A stretch of DNA of 21,096 nucleotides from IDS-8 sp965651325 (GTDB taxonomy: Bacteria; Pseudomonadota; Gammaproteobacteria; Steroidobacterales; Woeseiaceae): NCBI GenBank assembly GCA_965651325.1, contig CBFGSB010000037.1, positions 1-21,096 on the forward strand, read 5' to 3'. Shown one piece after another: positions 14,311 to 21,096 of this stretch. The position numbers were made by a program, and so were the translations under genes. The notes under the pieces were generated by a model. It made no database searches, was not told where the DNA came from, and was given only the letters and a program-made list of their open reading frames with translations. The stretch's first letter is position 1; each line of letters starts with the position of its first letter.

Positions 14311-15186
14311 CTACCGGCTGCCGCCGCCCGACTGGTTGAGGTAACGGAAGAATTCGTTGTCGGGCTCGATTACCAGGATATCGCCCGATTCACCGACCGC
14401 CTCCTGGTAGGCGTTCATGCTCCGGTAGAACGAGTAGAACTCCGGATCCTTGTTGTACGCCTCCGCATAGATCGCGGCGGCGGTCGCGTCGCCCTCGCCG
14501 CGGATCTGCTGGGCCTCGCGGTTCGCATTGGCCAGGATGATCGTCCGTTCCCGGTCGGCGCGCGCCATGCTCTGCTCGGCGATCTCCCGGCCCTCGGCGC
14601 GGAGCTGCGTTGCCACGCGCTTGCGCTCCTCGCGCATCTGCCGGTAGACCGAGTCGCGCACGTCCGGGGGAAACTCCACCTGCTTCAGGCGCACGTCGAC
14701 CAGCCCGACACCGATACCCTCGGCGGTCCTGGTCGCGGTCGCCAGCATGTCGCGCATCAGTTCGGCGCGTTCCAGGGAGACCGCTTCCTGCACCGTGCGC
14801 TTGCCCATCTCCGTCACGATGGCGTCGCGAATGATCTCCGACAGGCGCTCGGTCGCGAACTGCTGCGAACCGCCGGTCGAGGTGTAGTACCGCACGGCGT
14901 CGACGATGCGCCACTTGACGAAGTAGTCCACCTGCAGCGCGAGCCGTTCTTTCGTGAAGATCCGCTCCGGCTGGTCGCTGATCGTCAGGATGCGATTGGG
15001 GAACTTGCGCACGCTCTGGAACACCGGGATCTTGAAGTGCAGCCCCGGCTCGTAGTGCGCCTGCACGACCTGGCCGACCTGCAGCTTGATCGCGAGCTCG
15101 CGCTCGTTGACGGTGAACGCCGAGAGCCCCAGGGCGATCAGCGCGACCCCCGCGAGGACGAGTATTGCCAGCCTGCCGTTTGTCAT
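14311..15186 (-). CDS. hflC: FtsH modulator HflC
   Basis: SPFH/prohibitin-family partner of HflK. The two form a large membrane cage around the FtsH protease and regulate degradation of membrane and regulatory proteins. The 291-residue product has an N-terminal membrane anchor (about 6-24, ILVLAGVALIALGLSAFTV), then the SPFH domain (NERELAIKLQVGQV, PGLHFKIPVFQSV) and a long charged helix with EGREIAEQSMARADRERT. The C-terminus has FYRSMNAYQEAVG. The ATG at 15186 overlaps the hflK stop in an ATGA arrangement, implying translational coupling and balanced amounts of the two subunits. Confidence 0.97.
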   Translation of the reverse strand: MTNGRLAILVLAGVALIALGLSAFTVNERELAIKLQVGQVVQAHYEPGLHFKIPVFQSVRKFPNRILTISDQPERIFTKERLALQVDYFVKWRIVDAVRYYTSTGGSQQFATERLSEIIRDAIVTEMGKRTVQEAVSLERAELMRDMLATATRTAEGIGVGLVDVRLKQVEFPPDVRDSVYRQMREERKRVATQLRAEGREIAEQSMARADRERTIILANANREAQQIRGEGDATAAAIYAEAYNKDPEFYSFYRSMNAYQEAVGESGDILVIEPDNEFFRYLNQSGGGSR

Positions 15187-16313
15187 TGCCGGGTCCTCCG
15201 GTCGCGGGCCGTCCCTGTCGTCGTGCCCTCGATCGTGGCGTCCTCGGGTCGCACGGCCAGCGTGTCCTCGTTCGCGCTTGTCGCGCGCCGGCCGGCGCCT
15301 TCGAGCAATTCGTTGAGCGGCAGGTACAGCAGGTTGCCGCTGCCTTCGGCGTCGACGATCACCTTGGTGGCGTCGCCATAAACGTCCTGCAGCGCGTCGA
15401 TGTACATGCGCTCGCGGGTCACGCGCGGCGCCTGCCGGTATTCCGCCAGCACCGCCTCGAAACGTGCGGTATCGCCGTATGCCTGCGCGATAACCTGGTC
15501 GCGGTAGGCTTCGGCTTCCTGCTGGATGCGCGAGGCGGCGCCCCGCGCCACCGGGATGAGCCGTTGCGCGTACGTGTCCGCCTCCAGGATGTAATAGTCA
15601 CGGTCGTTGCGCGCCTTCTGCGCGTCGTCCACCGCCCCCTGCACGGCCTCCGGGTAATCCAGGGCTTCGAGGGACAACGAAGTCACCGTGATGCCGGCGT
15701 TGTACTGGTCGAGCGTGGTCTGCAGGATGCGCCGCGTCTCGGGCGCGATCTCGTCGCGCTTCTCCTCGACGAGATCGGCCATCGTGCTCGTGCCCACCAC
15801 CTCGCGCAGCGCGCTCTCGGTGACCTCCCGCAGCGTCTGGTCCGGATCCACGACCTCGAAGCTGTACTTGACGGGATCGCTCCGGCGGTACTGCACCACC
15901 ATCTCCATGTAGAGATAGGCCTCGTCGGCCGTGAGCATCTCGGTGTTGAAGGAGTAGTCCGACACCTGCCCGGTGTTGACGATGTCGACGGTCTCGATCG
16001 GGAACGGCAGGTGCCAGTGAAGGCCGGGCAAAGTGGTGGTCGTGTACGCCCCGAAACGCTGCACGATGCCGCGCTCGGCCTCGTCGACGCGATACAGGCC
16101 GGTCAGCGCCCAACCGATGATGAGCAGCCCTATGAGCATCCCCGCACCGGACATGCCGCCGCCGGAGGCGCCGGCGCCGCGCGCGCCGCCGCTGCCGCCG
16201 AACAGGCCGGCGAGGCGCCGCTGCCAGTTCTGCACGATGCGGTCCAGGTCGTTCGGCTGGTCGCCGTTCTTCTTCCAGCGGTCTTTGCCGTTGTCAGGGT
16301 CGTTCCAGGCCAT
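15183..16313 (-). CDS. hflK: FtsH modulator HflK
   Basis: SPFH-family subunit that pairs with HflC. The start is the ATG at 16313 (376 residues, MAWNDPDNGKDRW), the conserved HflK opening; an open frame further upstream lies inside hflX. A cytoplasmic Gly-rich segment (36-58) precedes one membrane helix (about 59-73). The SPFH domain follows (VDEAERGIVQRFGAY, GLHWHLPFPIETVDIVN), then a coiled-coil region with ARGAASRIQQEAEAYRDQVIAQA. The tail ends in a polar stretch. It begins 8 bp after the hflX stop with AGAGAA as a modest ribosome-binding site and overlaps hflC by 4 bp. Confidence 0.97.
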   Translation of the reverse strand: MAWNDPDNGKDRWKKNGDQPNDLDRIVQNWQRRLAGLFGGSGGARGAGASGGGMSGAGMLIGLLIIGWALTGLYRVDEAERGIVQRFGAYTTTTLPGLHWHLPFPIETVDIVNTGQVSDYSFNTEMLTADEAYLYMEMVVQYRRSDPVKYSFEVVDPDQTLREVTESALREVVGTSTMADLVEEKRDEIAPETRRILQTTLDQYNAGITVTSLSLEALDYPEAVQGAVDDAQKARNDRDYYILEADTYAQRLIPVARGAASRIQQEAEAYRDQVIAQAYGDTARFEAVLAEYRQAPRVTRERMYIDALQDVYGDATKVIVDAEGSGNLLYLPLNELLEGAGRRATSANEDTLAVRPEDATIEGTTTGTARDRRTRQ

Positions 16314-16321
16314 GTTGTTCT

Positions 16322-17641
16322 CTATCGGTGTGTGGCGGCGAGCGACGGCGGTGCCGGGGTGGGCCGCTCGAGAATGTCGGCGGGCAGGTTCTCGCGCTTG
16401 AGAAACCGCTGGAACTCGCGTTCCCCAACGCACAGCTCCAGCATCCAGCCGCCGTCATCGACGGGAAATTCCTGCGCAACCGCGCCCATCTCGAACAACA
16501 GCGCACGTTGGCGGCCCTGTCCGGGCTGCAGGCGCATCATACCCCGTACTTTCCGGCGGCGCAGACGATCCTCGATGGCAGCGAGCAACCCGTCGACGCC
16601 CTCGCCCGTTTGCGCGGACAGCCAGACCGCCCGGCCGCGGCCGAGGCGCCCTTCGTGCCCGCGTGAGCGGCGTTCGAGAAGGTCGATCTTGTTGTACACG
16701 CGAATCTGCGGCACGCGTTCGGCATCGAGTTCCCTGAGCACGGCGTTGACCTGGCGAATGCGCTGCCAGCGATGCGGGTCGCTGGCGTCGATCAGGTGCA
16801 GGATCAGGTCCGCCTGGCGTGCCTCCTGCAGCGTGGAGCGGAACGCGGCGATCAGCTCGTGCGGCAAGTCGCGCACGAAACCGACGGTGTCCGCCAGCAC
16901 GACGTCGCCGCCGTCCGTGAGCGTGAGCCGGCGCAGCGTCGGGTCAAGCGTCGCGAAGAGCTGGTCCTCGACGTACACGCCGGCTTCGGTAAGCCGGTTG
17001 AACAGCGTGGATTTGCCGGCGTTGGTATAGCCGACGATGGCGACCGTCGGCACCTCGGCGCGCAGCCGGTTCTGGCGGTTCATCTCGCGCCGGCTGTCGA
17101 CCTGCTCGAGCCGTTCCTTGAGCTGGCGGATGCGCCTGCCGATCAAACGACGGTCGGTTTCGAGCTGGGTCTCGCCCGGTCCGCGCAGGCCGATGCCGCC
17201 CTTCTGGCGCTCGAGGTGAGTCCAGCCGCGAACCAGCCGCGTGGACAGGTGGCGGAGCTGCGCGAGCTCGACCTGCAGCTTGCCTTCGAAGCTCCTGGCG
17301 CGCTGCGCGAAGATGTCGAGAATCAGGCCGTTGCGATCGAGCACGCGGCAGCGGAGTTTCTGCTCCAGGTTCCTTTCCTGCGCCGGCGTGAGCGACGCGC
17401 TGGAGATGACGAGCTCGGCGCCTTGCCCTTCGACGAGGCGCAGCAGCTCCTCGGCCTTGCCCTTGCCGATGAAGTAACGGGAATCGGGCGTGCGCCGCGC
17501 ACTCACGAGCTCGCCCACGACGTCGGCGCCCGCCGAAGCCGCAAGCTCCACAAACTCGTCGCGTTCTATGGAATCCGGGGCTCCACCGGTTGCCGCATGA
17601 ACCAGAATGGCGCGTTCGCCGCTCTTCGGTCGCTCAAACAA
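16322..17641 (-). CDS. hflX: Ribosome-associated GTPase HflX
   Basis: The 439-residue GTPase has the HflX N-terminal domain (DEFVELAASAGADVVGEL, YFIGKGKAEEL) and the glycine-rich linker GGIGLRGPGETQLETDRR. The GTPase domain follows: G1 GYTNAGKST (about 206-214), G3 DTVGF, G4 NKID and G5 SAQTGEG. HflX splits stalled or heat-damaged 70S ribosomes. The start is TTG at 17641: GGAGG sits 7 bases upstream, and the nearest upstream in-frame ATG is cut off by a TGA. It follows hfq by 32 bp. In E. coli it is co-transcribed with hfq and hflKC. Confidence 0.96.
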   Translation of the reverse strand: MFERPKSGERAILVHAATGGAPDSIERDEFVELAASAGADVVGELVSARRTPDSRYFIGKGKAEELLRLVEGQGAELVISSASLTPAQERNLEQKLRCRVLDRNGLILDIFAQRARSFEGKLQVELAQLRHLSTRLVRGWTHLERQKGGIGLRGPGETQLETDRRLIGRRIRQLKERLEQVDSRREMNRQNRLRAEVPTVAIVGYTNAGKSTLFNRLTEAGVYVEDQLFATLDPTLRRLTLTDGGDVVLADTVGFVRDLPHELIAAFRSTLQEARQADLILHLIDASDPHRWQRIRQVNAVLRELDAERVPQIRVYNKIDLLERRSRGHEGRLGRGRAVWLSAQTGEGVDGLLAAIEDRLRRRKVRGMMRLQPGQGRQRALLFEMGAVAQEFPVDDGGWMLELCVGEREFQRFLKRENLPADILERPTPAPPSLAATHR

Positions 17642-17673
17642 TCACGGCCTCCGCATGCGGCCAGGGGCTAAGC

Positions 17674-17922
17674 TCAGTCGTCACTGTCTCCTGCTTCGTC
17701 ATCCGGCATCGGCAAGCGCACGTTGCGCGCCGGAACGACTGTCGAAATCGCGTGTTTGTACACCATCTGGTTGACGCTGTTCTTCAAGAGCACGACGAAC
17801 TGGTCGAACGAGTCGACCTGTCCCTGCAGCTTGATGCCGTTCACCAGGTAGATGGACACAGGTACCTTTTCCTTGCGCAATATGTTCAGAAACGGGTCCT
17901 GCAGCGACTGCCCTTTTGCCAT
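17674..17922 (-). CDS. hfq: RNA chaperone Hfq
   Basis: The 82-residue protein has the complete Sm fold: GQSLQDPFLNILRKEKVPVSIYLVNGIKLQGQVDSFD (Sm1) and the Sm2 motif YKHAIST, with a short acidic tail DDEAGDSDD. Gln8, Phe42-type and Lys56/His57-type residues of the proximal face are present. The hexamer pairs sRNAs with mRNAs. The ATG at 17922 has a strong AAGGAG at 7 bases. The 201-bp gap to miaA is the longest in this run and carries a hairpin, an A-R-N tract and a larger inverted repeat, so hfq probably has its own promoter and control. Confidence 0.98.
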   Translation of the reverse strand: MAKGQSLQDPFLNILRKEKVPVSIYLVNGIKLQGQVDSFDQFVVLLKNSVNQMVYKHAISTVVPARNVRLPMPDDEAGDSDD

Positions 17923-17929
17923 GGCGGGT

Positions 17930-17962
17930 CTCCTTATTCTTTTTATTGCTCAATCGAGCAAT
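17930..17962 (-). promoter_or_regulatory. hfq leader: hairpin plus A-R-N tract overlapping the ribosome-binding site
   Basis: On the minus strand ATTGCTC (17962-17956), a GATT loop and GAGCAAT (17951-17945) form a 7-bp hairpin. The bases from its 3' end read as five successive A-R-N triplets, AAU AAA AAG AAU AAG (17947-17933), and the last one is inside the AAGGAG ribosome-binding site (17935-17930). A-R-N repeats are the known ligand of the Hfq distal face, and E. coli Hfq represses its own mRNA. Autoregulation is therefore a reasonable inference. Confidence 0.55.
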
Positions 17963-17969
17963 CAAAATC

Positions 17970-18038
17970 GGTTACGGCAGTTCCGGTGGCGCCGGTTGCC
18001 CCGGAACAAGTCCGGAGCTGCGAAGGTATGCCGTAACC
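17970..18038 (-). promoter_or_regulatory. Nested inverted-repeat RNA element upstream of hfq
   Basis: The 10-bp arms GGTTACGGCA (17970-17979) and TGCCGTAACC (18029-18038) are perfect complements. Inside, GTTCCGG (17980-17986) and CCGGAAC (18001-18007) form a second stem, extendable by GGC/GCC. On the minus strand this would be a closed, branched RNA of 69 nt, followed by GATTTTG. It may be a structured hfq leader, an attenuator between miaA and hfq, or a small RNA. No known family is recognised. Confidence 0.5.
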
Positions 18039-18054
18039 AGCCCAAGTAGCGAAG

Positions 18055-18082
18055 TTAATAAAGATCGAACGGGAAAAGTCTA
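18055..18082 (-). promoter_or_regulatory. Candidate hfq promoter
   Basis: On the minus strand TAGACT (18082-18077) and TATTAA (18060-18055), each 4 of 6 to consensus, are separated by 16 bp. Transcription from about 18048 would give a leader of about 125 nt including both hfq leader structures. Further promoters inside miaA, as in E. coli, are not excluded. Confidence 0.3.
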
Positions 18083-18123
18083 TCATCAGCCAAACGCCCG
18101 GAATAGTGGGAAAAATCTTCTCG

Positions 18124-19059
18124 TCATCCAAACTGTTGTCGTATCTGCGCCGATATGGCGTCGAAAACGTCGGCTTCAAGCGGGTTATGACAGCTAAGGC
18201 CGGGTTCGGTTCTGAGCCAGGTTACCTGGCGTTTGGCGAGCTGCCGGGTTGCGGCGATTGCCTTGTGCACGGCGTCCTCGAGCGTGGTATGCCCATCGAG
18301 GTGCGCCCAGATCTGCCGGTAACCCACCGCGCGCATGGCCGGGCTGCGCTCGTCGAGCGCGGGCCGCTGCCTGAGGCGCACAACCTCGTCGACAAAGCCC
18401 GCGTCCAGCATGCCCTGCAAACGGCGTTGGATGCGGCGGTGCAGGACCGGGCGCGGTTCCGGGACAAGCGCGAAGCGGAGGTAAGGCGCGGACGCCGCGC
18501 GCCGACCTTCGGCGTGCCAGGCCGACAGCGGCTTGCCGCTCACCCGCCACACCTCCAGCGCGCGCTGGATGCGCTGGCTGTCGTTGGGCGCGATGCGCGC
18601 CGCGGCGGCGGGGTCTACCTCGGTCAGTCGGGCGTGCAGCGCGGGCCAACCTTCCTCGCGGGCTTGTGCGTCGATGGCCCGGCGCACCGCGGAGTCGGCC
18701 GCCGGCAGCTCGGCCATGCCCCGGATCAGCGCGCGAAAGTACAGCATGGTGCCGCCGACGAGCAGCGGCACCCGGCCCTCGGCGCGAATGGCTGCCATCT
18801 CCCTGCGAGCGTCCCGGACGAAGTCGCCGGCGGAATACGTGTCTTCCGGTTCGCGGATGTCGATGAGCCGGTGCGGCGCGCCGGCGAGGATCTCCGGGCC
18901 GGGTTTCGCGGTGCCGATGTCCATGCCGCGGTAGACCATCGCGGAGTCGACGCTGACGATCGCCAGCGGCAACGCTTCGACCAGGCGCACCGCAAGCTCC
19001 GTCTTTCCCGAGGCCGTCGGGCCCATCAGGCAGACCGCGGGGTGCTGCTCGTCGCGCAT
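18124..19059 (-). CDS. miaA: tRNA dimethylallyltransferase MiaA
   Basis: Adds a dimethylallyl group to N6 of A37 in tRNAs that read UNN codons. The 311-residue product has the P-loop GPTASGKT (about 13-20), the family motif VSVDSAMVYRGMDIGTAKP (about 36-54, with the catalytic Asp), HRLID, YSAGDFVRDARREM, VGGTMLYFRALIRG, the DSQRIQRALEVW helix and the C-terminal RSPAMRAVGYRQIW and KRQVTWLR. It is full length. The ATG at 19059 starts 13 bp after the mutL stop, and hfq follows after 201 bp. Order and spacing agree with the E. coli mutL-miaA-hfq superoperon. Confidence 0.97.
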   Translation of the reverse strand: MRDEQHPAVCLMGPTASGKTELAVRLVEALPLAIVSVDSAMVYRGMDIGTAKPGPEILAGAPHRLIDIREPEDTYSAGDFVRDARREMAAIRAEGRVPLLVGGTMLYFRALIRGMAELPAADSAVRRAIDAQAREEGWPALHARLTEVDPAAAARIAPNDSQRIQRALEVWRVSGKPLSAWHAEGRRAASAPYLRFALVPEPRPVLHRRIQRRLQGMLDAGFVDEVVRLRQRPALDERSPAMRAVGYRQIWAHLDGHTTLEDAVHKAIAATRQLAKRQVTWLRTEPGLSCHNPLEADVFDAISAQIRQQFG

Positions 19060-19072
19060 CGCGGCGACCGGC

Positions 19073-20848
19073 CTACTGCCCGCGCAGGAACAGCCGGTCG
19101 AGATCCTGCAGGCTGACGGCCGTCCAGGTGGGGCGGCCGTGGTTGCACTGGTCCGACTTGTCCGTGGCCTCCATTTCGCGCAGCAGCGCGTTCATCTCCG
19201 CGATGCTGAGCCGCCGGTTGGCGCGCACGGCGTGGTGGCAGGCCATGGTCGCCAGCAGCTCGTTGCAGGTGTCCTCGACGCGGCTGCTCTTGTCCGCCTG
19301 GTCGAGGTCGGAGAGCACGTCCCGCACCAGTGCCTCGGCGTCGGCCTGCTTCAGGAGCGCCGGCATGTCGCGGATCACCACGCTCGCGGGCCCGCCGCGG
19401 CTGAGGGAAAGCCCAATCCGCTCGAACAGCGGCGCCGCCTCTTCGGCCAATGCGGCTTCGCGCTCGGAAACGCTGACGGCAACGGGCACGAGGAACGGCT
19501 GGCGCACGACCCGGCCCTCGTCGAAGGCGGCTTTCAGTTTCTCGTAGACGACACGTTCGTGCGCCGCGTGCATGTCGACCACGACGAGGCCTTGCGCGTT
19601 TTCCGCGAGAATATAGATACCGGCAAGCTGCGCGATCGCGAAACCGAGCGGAGGAACGGTGTCGCGGTCAGGCTCCGCCATCGCGGGCTCCGGCAGTGCG
19701 GCGTCGACCGTCAGGGCGCGGTAGCCGGCCAGCGCTTCGCGCACGACAGGCTCGGGCGGGTTGCTGTGCGCCTGCAGGGTCATCGCGGACTGTCGAAAAA
19801 GGCTGCTGCGGATCACGTTCGCCGGGACGGCGGACTCGCTGTGCCCGCCCGGCCGCGTCTCCGACAGCGCCTGCTCGATCGCCTGCGCCACCATCCCGTG
19901 CACGCTCCTGCCGTCGCGGAACCGCACCTCGTGCTTGGCGGGATGCGCGTTCGCGTCCACGGCCGCGGGATCGATCGCGAGATGCAGCACGTAGGCGGGA
20001 TGGCGCCCGTGGAACAGCACGTCGCGGTACGCGTGCCGCGCGGCATGCGCCAGGGTGCGGTCGCTGATGCTGCGGCCGTTGACGAACCAGAACTGCAGGT
20101 CGGGCTGGCTGCGGTTGAAGGTCGGCAGCGCCAGCCATCCTGAGAGCGCCATGCCGTCCACCTCGCGCGTGAGGTAGACGAGCTCGCTCGCGAACGCCTC
20201 GCCGCAAATATAGCCGAGGCGCGCGAGCCGCTCTTCCTCGCTCGCGGCGGCCTTAAGCGCCAGCACCGGCCGTCCATTGTGCGAGACGTTGAAGGCCACG
20301 TCGGGCCGCGCGAGCGCCAGCCGGCGGAGCCACTTGTCGATGTGCTGGTACTCGGTGCGCTCGGCCCGCAGGAAGCGCCGCCGGCCCGGCGTGTTGTAGA
20401 AGAGATCGCGCACTTCCACGGTCGTGCCGGCCGGGTGTGCGCAGGGCTCGGGCTCACCGATCGCCCCGTCCCCGGCCACCACCTCCCAGCCCGTATCCGC
20501 CCCCGCGGCCCGCGAACGCAGCGTGAGCCGCGACACCGACGCAATGCTCGGCAGCGCCTCCCCCCGGAACCCGAGCGACGCGATCGCCTCCAGGTCCTCG
20601 AGACTCCCGATCTTGCTCGTCGCATGCCGCGACAACGCGAGCGCGAGCTCCCCGGCCGGAATCCCGCCGCCGTCGTCGCGCACCCGCACGAGCTTCGTGC
20701 CACCCGCCTGCAGGTCCACCGCAATCGCCCGCGCGCCCGCATCGAGACTGTTCTCGATCAACTCCTTCACCACCGACGCCGGCCGCTCCACCACCTCACC
20801 GGCAGCTATCTGGTTGACGAGGTGCGCGGGGAGTTGGCGTATGGGCAT
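19073..20848 (-). CDS. mutL: DNA mismatch repair protein MutL (endonuclease type)
   Basis: The 591-residue product starts at the ATG at 20848 (MPIRQLPAHLVNQIAAGEVVERP), the conserved MutL opening, with GGAA upstream; an extension to a GTG at 20923 is non-homologous. The GHKL ATPase motifs are complete: ELIENSLDAGA, DDGGGI, RHATSKI and GFRGEAL. The C-terminal dimer domain carries the latent nuclease motif D-M-H-A-x2-E-x4-E at 425-436, plus ACHHAVRA (Cys537) and CNHGRPT metal-site motifs. This makes it a nicking MutL as in Pseudomonas and unlike E. coli MutL, which relies on MutH. It heads the visible mutL-miaA-hfq-hfl run; its usual upstream neighbour amiB is not directly adjacent within this window. 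Confidence 0.97.
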   Translation of the reverse strand: MPIRQLPAHLVNQIAAGEVVERPASVVKELIENSLDAGARAIAVDLQAGGTKLVRVRDDGGGIPAGELALALSRHATSKIGSLEDLEAIASLGFRGEALPSIASVSRLTLRSRAAGADTGWEVVAGDGAIGEPEPCAHPAGTTVEVRDLFYNTPGRRRFLRAERTEYQHIDKWLRRLALARPDVAFNVSHNGRPVLALKAAASEEERLARLGYICGEAFASELVYLTREVDGMALSGWLALPTFNRSQPDLQFWFVNGRSISDRTLAHAARHAYRDVLFHGRHPAYVLHLAIDPAAVDANAHPAKHEVRFRDGRSVHGMVAQAIEQALSETRPGGHSESAVPANVIRSSLFRQSAMTLQAHSNPPEPVVREALAGYRALTVDAALPEPAMAEPDRDTVPPLGFAIAQLAGIYILAENAQGLVVVDMHAAHERVVYEKLKAAFDEGRVVRQPFLVPVAVSVSEREAALAEEAAPLFERIGLSLSRGGPASVVIRDMPALLKQADAEALVRDVLSDLDQADKSSRVEDTCNELLATMACHHAVRANRRLSIAEMNALLREMEATDKSDQCNHGRPTWTAVSLQDLDRLFLRGQ

Positions 20849-20906
20849 CGGGCTTCCGTGGCAGTGGCGACGAAGCCGGCATTCTTTCAAATGCAGCGCA
20901 GGGTTG

Positions 20907-20947
20907 GTAGGTCGGTGAGCCACGCCTCCGTTTCACACCCGTGCTAC
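20907..20947. repeat. Imperfect inverted repeat upstream of mutL
   Basis: GTAGGTCGGTGA (20907-20918) and TCACACCCGTGCTAC (20933-20947) pair imperfectly, at GTAG/CTAC and GTGA/TCAC with bulges. The motif resembles dispersed GTAGGTCGG-type REP-like repeats common in proteobacterial spacers. Only one copy is present here, so this is tentative. I see no gene between 20849 and 21096. Confidence 0.25.
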
Positions 20948-21032
20948 AGCTACGGGAACTACCGCTCGTCGACCCTGTTCACTGCGGCCATCCGGAGATT
21001 GCTTGCGGTTCCGTAGTATGTGCGGGGGCGTC

Positions 21033-21096
21033 GCTGCGTTTTCGCGGGTAGCCGGGGCGTTGGGGCTGCGTTTTCGCGGGCGGCGGGGGCGTTGGG
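21033..21096. repeat. 32-bp direct tandem repeat at the window edge
   Basis: Two adjacent 32-bp copies (21033-21064 and 21065-21096) share GCTGCGTTTTCGCGGG and end GGGGCGTTGGG; they differ only in three or so central bases. The bases at 21022-21030 look like the tail of a further, partial copy. The array continues past the window. Each unit contains GCG-TTTT-CGC. It lies about 185 bp upstream of mutL in non-coding DNA and is probably a minisatellite; function unknown. Confidence 0.75.

Noticed and set aside
15165..17030. A 621-codon open frame on the plus strand opposite hflK and hflX
   Set aside because: It is antisense to well-conserved genes and shows no protein family features; a G+C-driven shadow.

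Overview
The window is G+C-rich chromosomal DNA from a gammaproteobacterium. The gene order supports this. On the minus strand, mutL-miaA-hfq-hflX-hflK-hflC-(DUF2065)-purA and rnr-rlmB-rpsF-rpsR-(DUF2232)-rplI reproduce a block shared by Escherichia and Pseudomonas. The tRNA-Leu beside rnr and the DUF2232 membrane gene between rpsR and rplI resemble the Pseudomonas version more. priB, nsrR (both E. coli) and hisZ (Pseudomonas), which sit in this block in those genera, are absent here. A rhombosortase-type GlyGly-CTERM tail on one secreted protein also fits Gammaproteobacteria. I cannot name the genus.

Layout. Positions 107-5356 (minus) hold translation and RNA genes: ribosomal proteins bL9, bS18 and bS6, a DUF2232 membrane protein, the 23S rRNA methyltransferase RlmB and RNase R. 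tRNA-Leu(CAG) is divergent at 5472-5559 with a clear promoter. Positions 5634-12799 are an accessory block lying between the 3' end of the tRNA and purA. It contains CorA and a TerC-family membrane protein (apparent operon), a DUF2799 lipoprotein, a membrane-anchored NERD-like protein lacking the usual catalytic residues, a patatin-like hydrolase, and an 827-residue secreted choice-of-anchor B/Calx-beta protein with a GlyGly-CTERM tail. Its genes lie on both strands, and no integrase, transposase or phage gene is visible. Positions 12779-20848 (minus) return to the conserved block: purA, DUF2065, hflC, hflK, hflX, hfq, miaA and mutL. The last 250 bases are non-coding and end in a 32-bp tandem repeat that runs off the window.

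How the genes work together. MutL (mismatch repair), MiaA (tRNA A37 prenylation), Hfq (sRNA chaperone), HflX (ribosome-rescue GTPase) and HflK/HflC (FtsH regulators) form a tightly packed run with short gaps or overlaps, followed by DUF2065 and purA. RNase R and RlmB are adjacent and probably co-transcribed. rpsF-rpsR-DUF2232-rplI is a second operon with its own promoter and leader hairpin.

The most interesting non-coding signals are: the hfq leader, with a hairpin and five consecutive A-R-N triplets running into the Shine-Dalgarno sequence, preceded by a 69-nt nested inverted-repeat element; an exact TGTGA-N6-TCACA site in the divergent DUF2799/NERD spacer; and a hairpin just before rpsF. 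I found no convincing new multi-gene system. The NERD-like, patatin-like and choice-of-anchor B genes are the least understood part.
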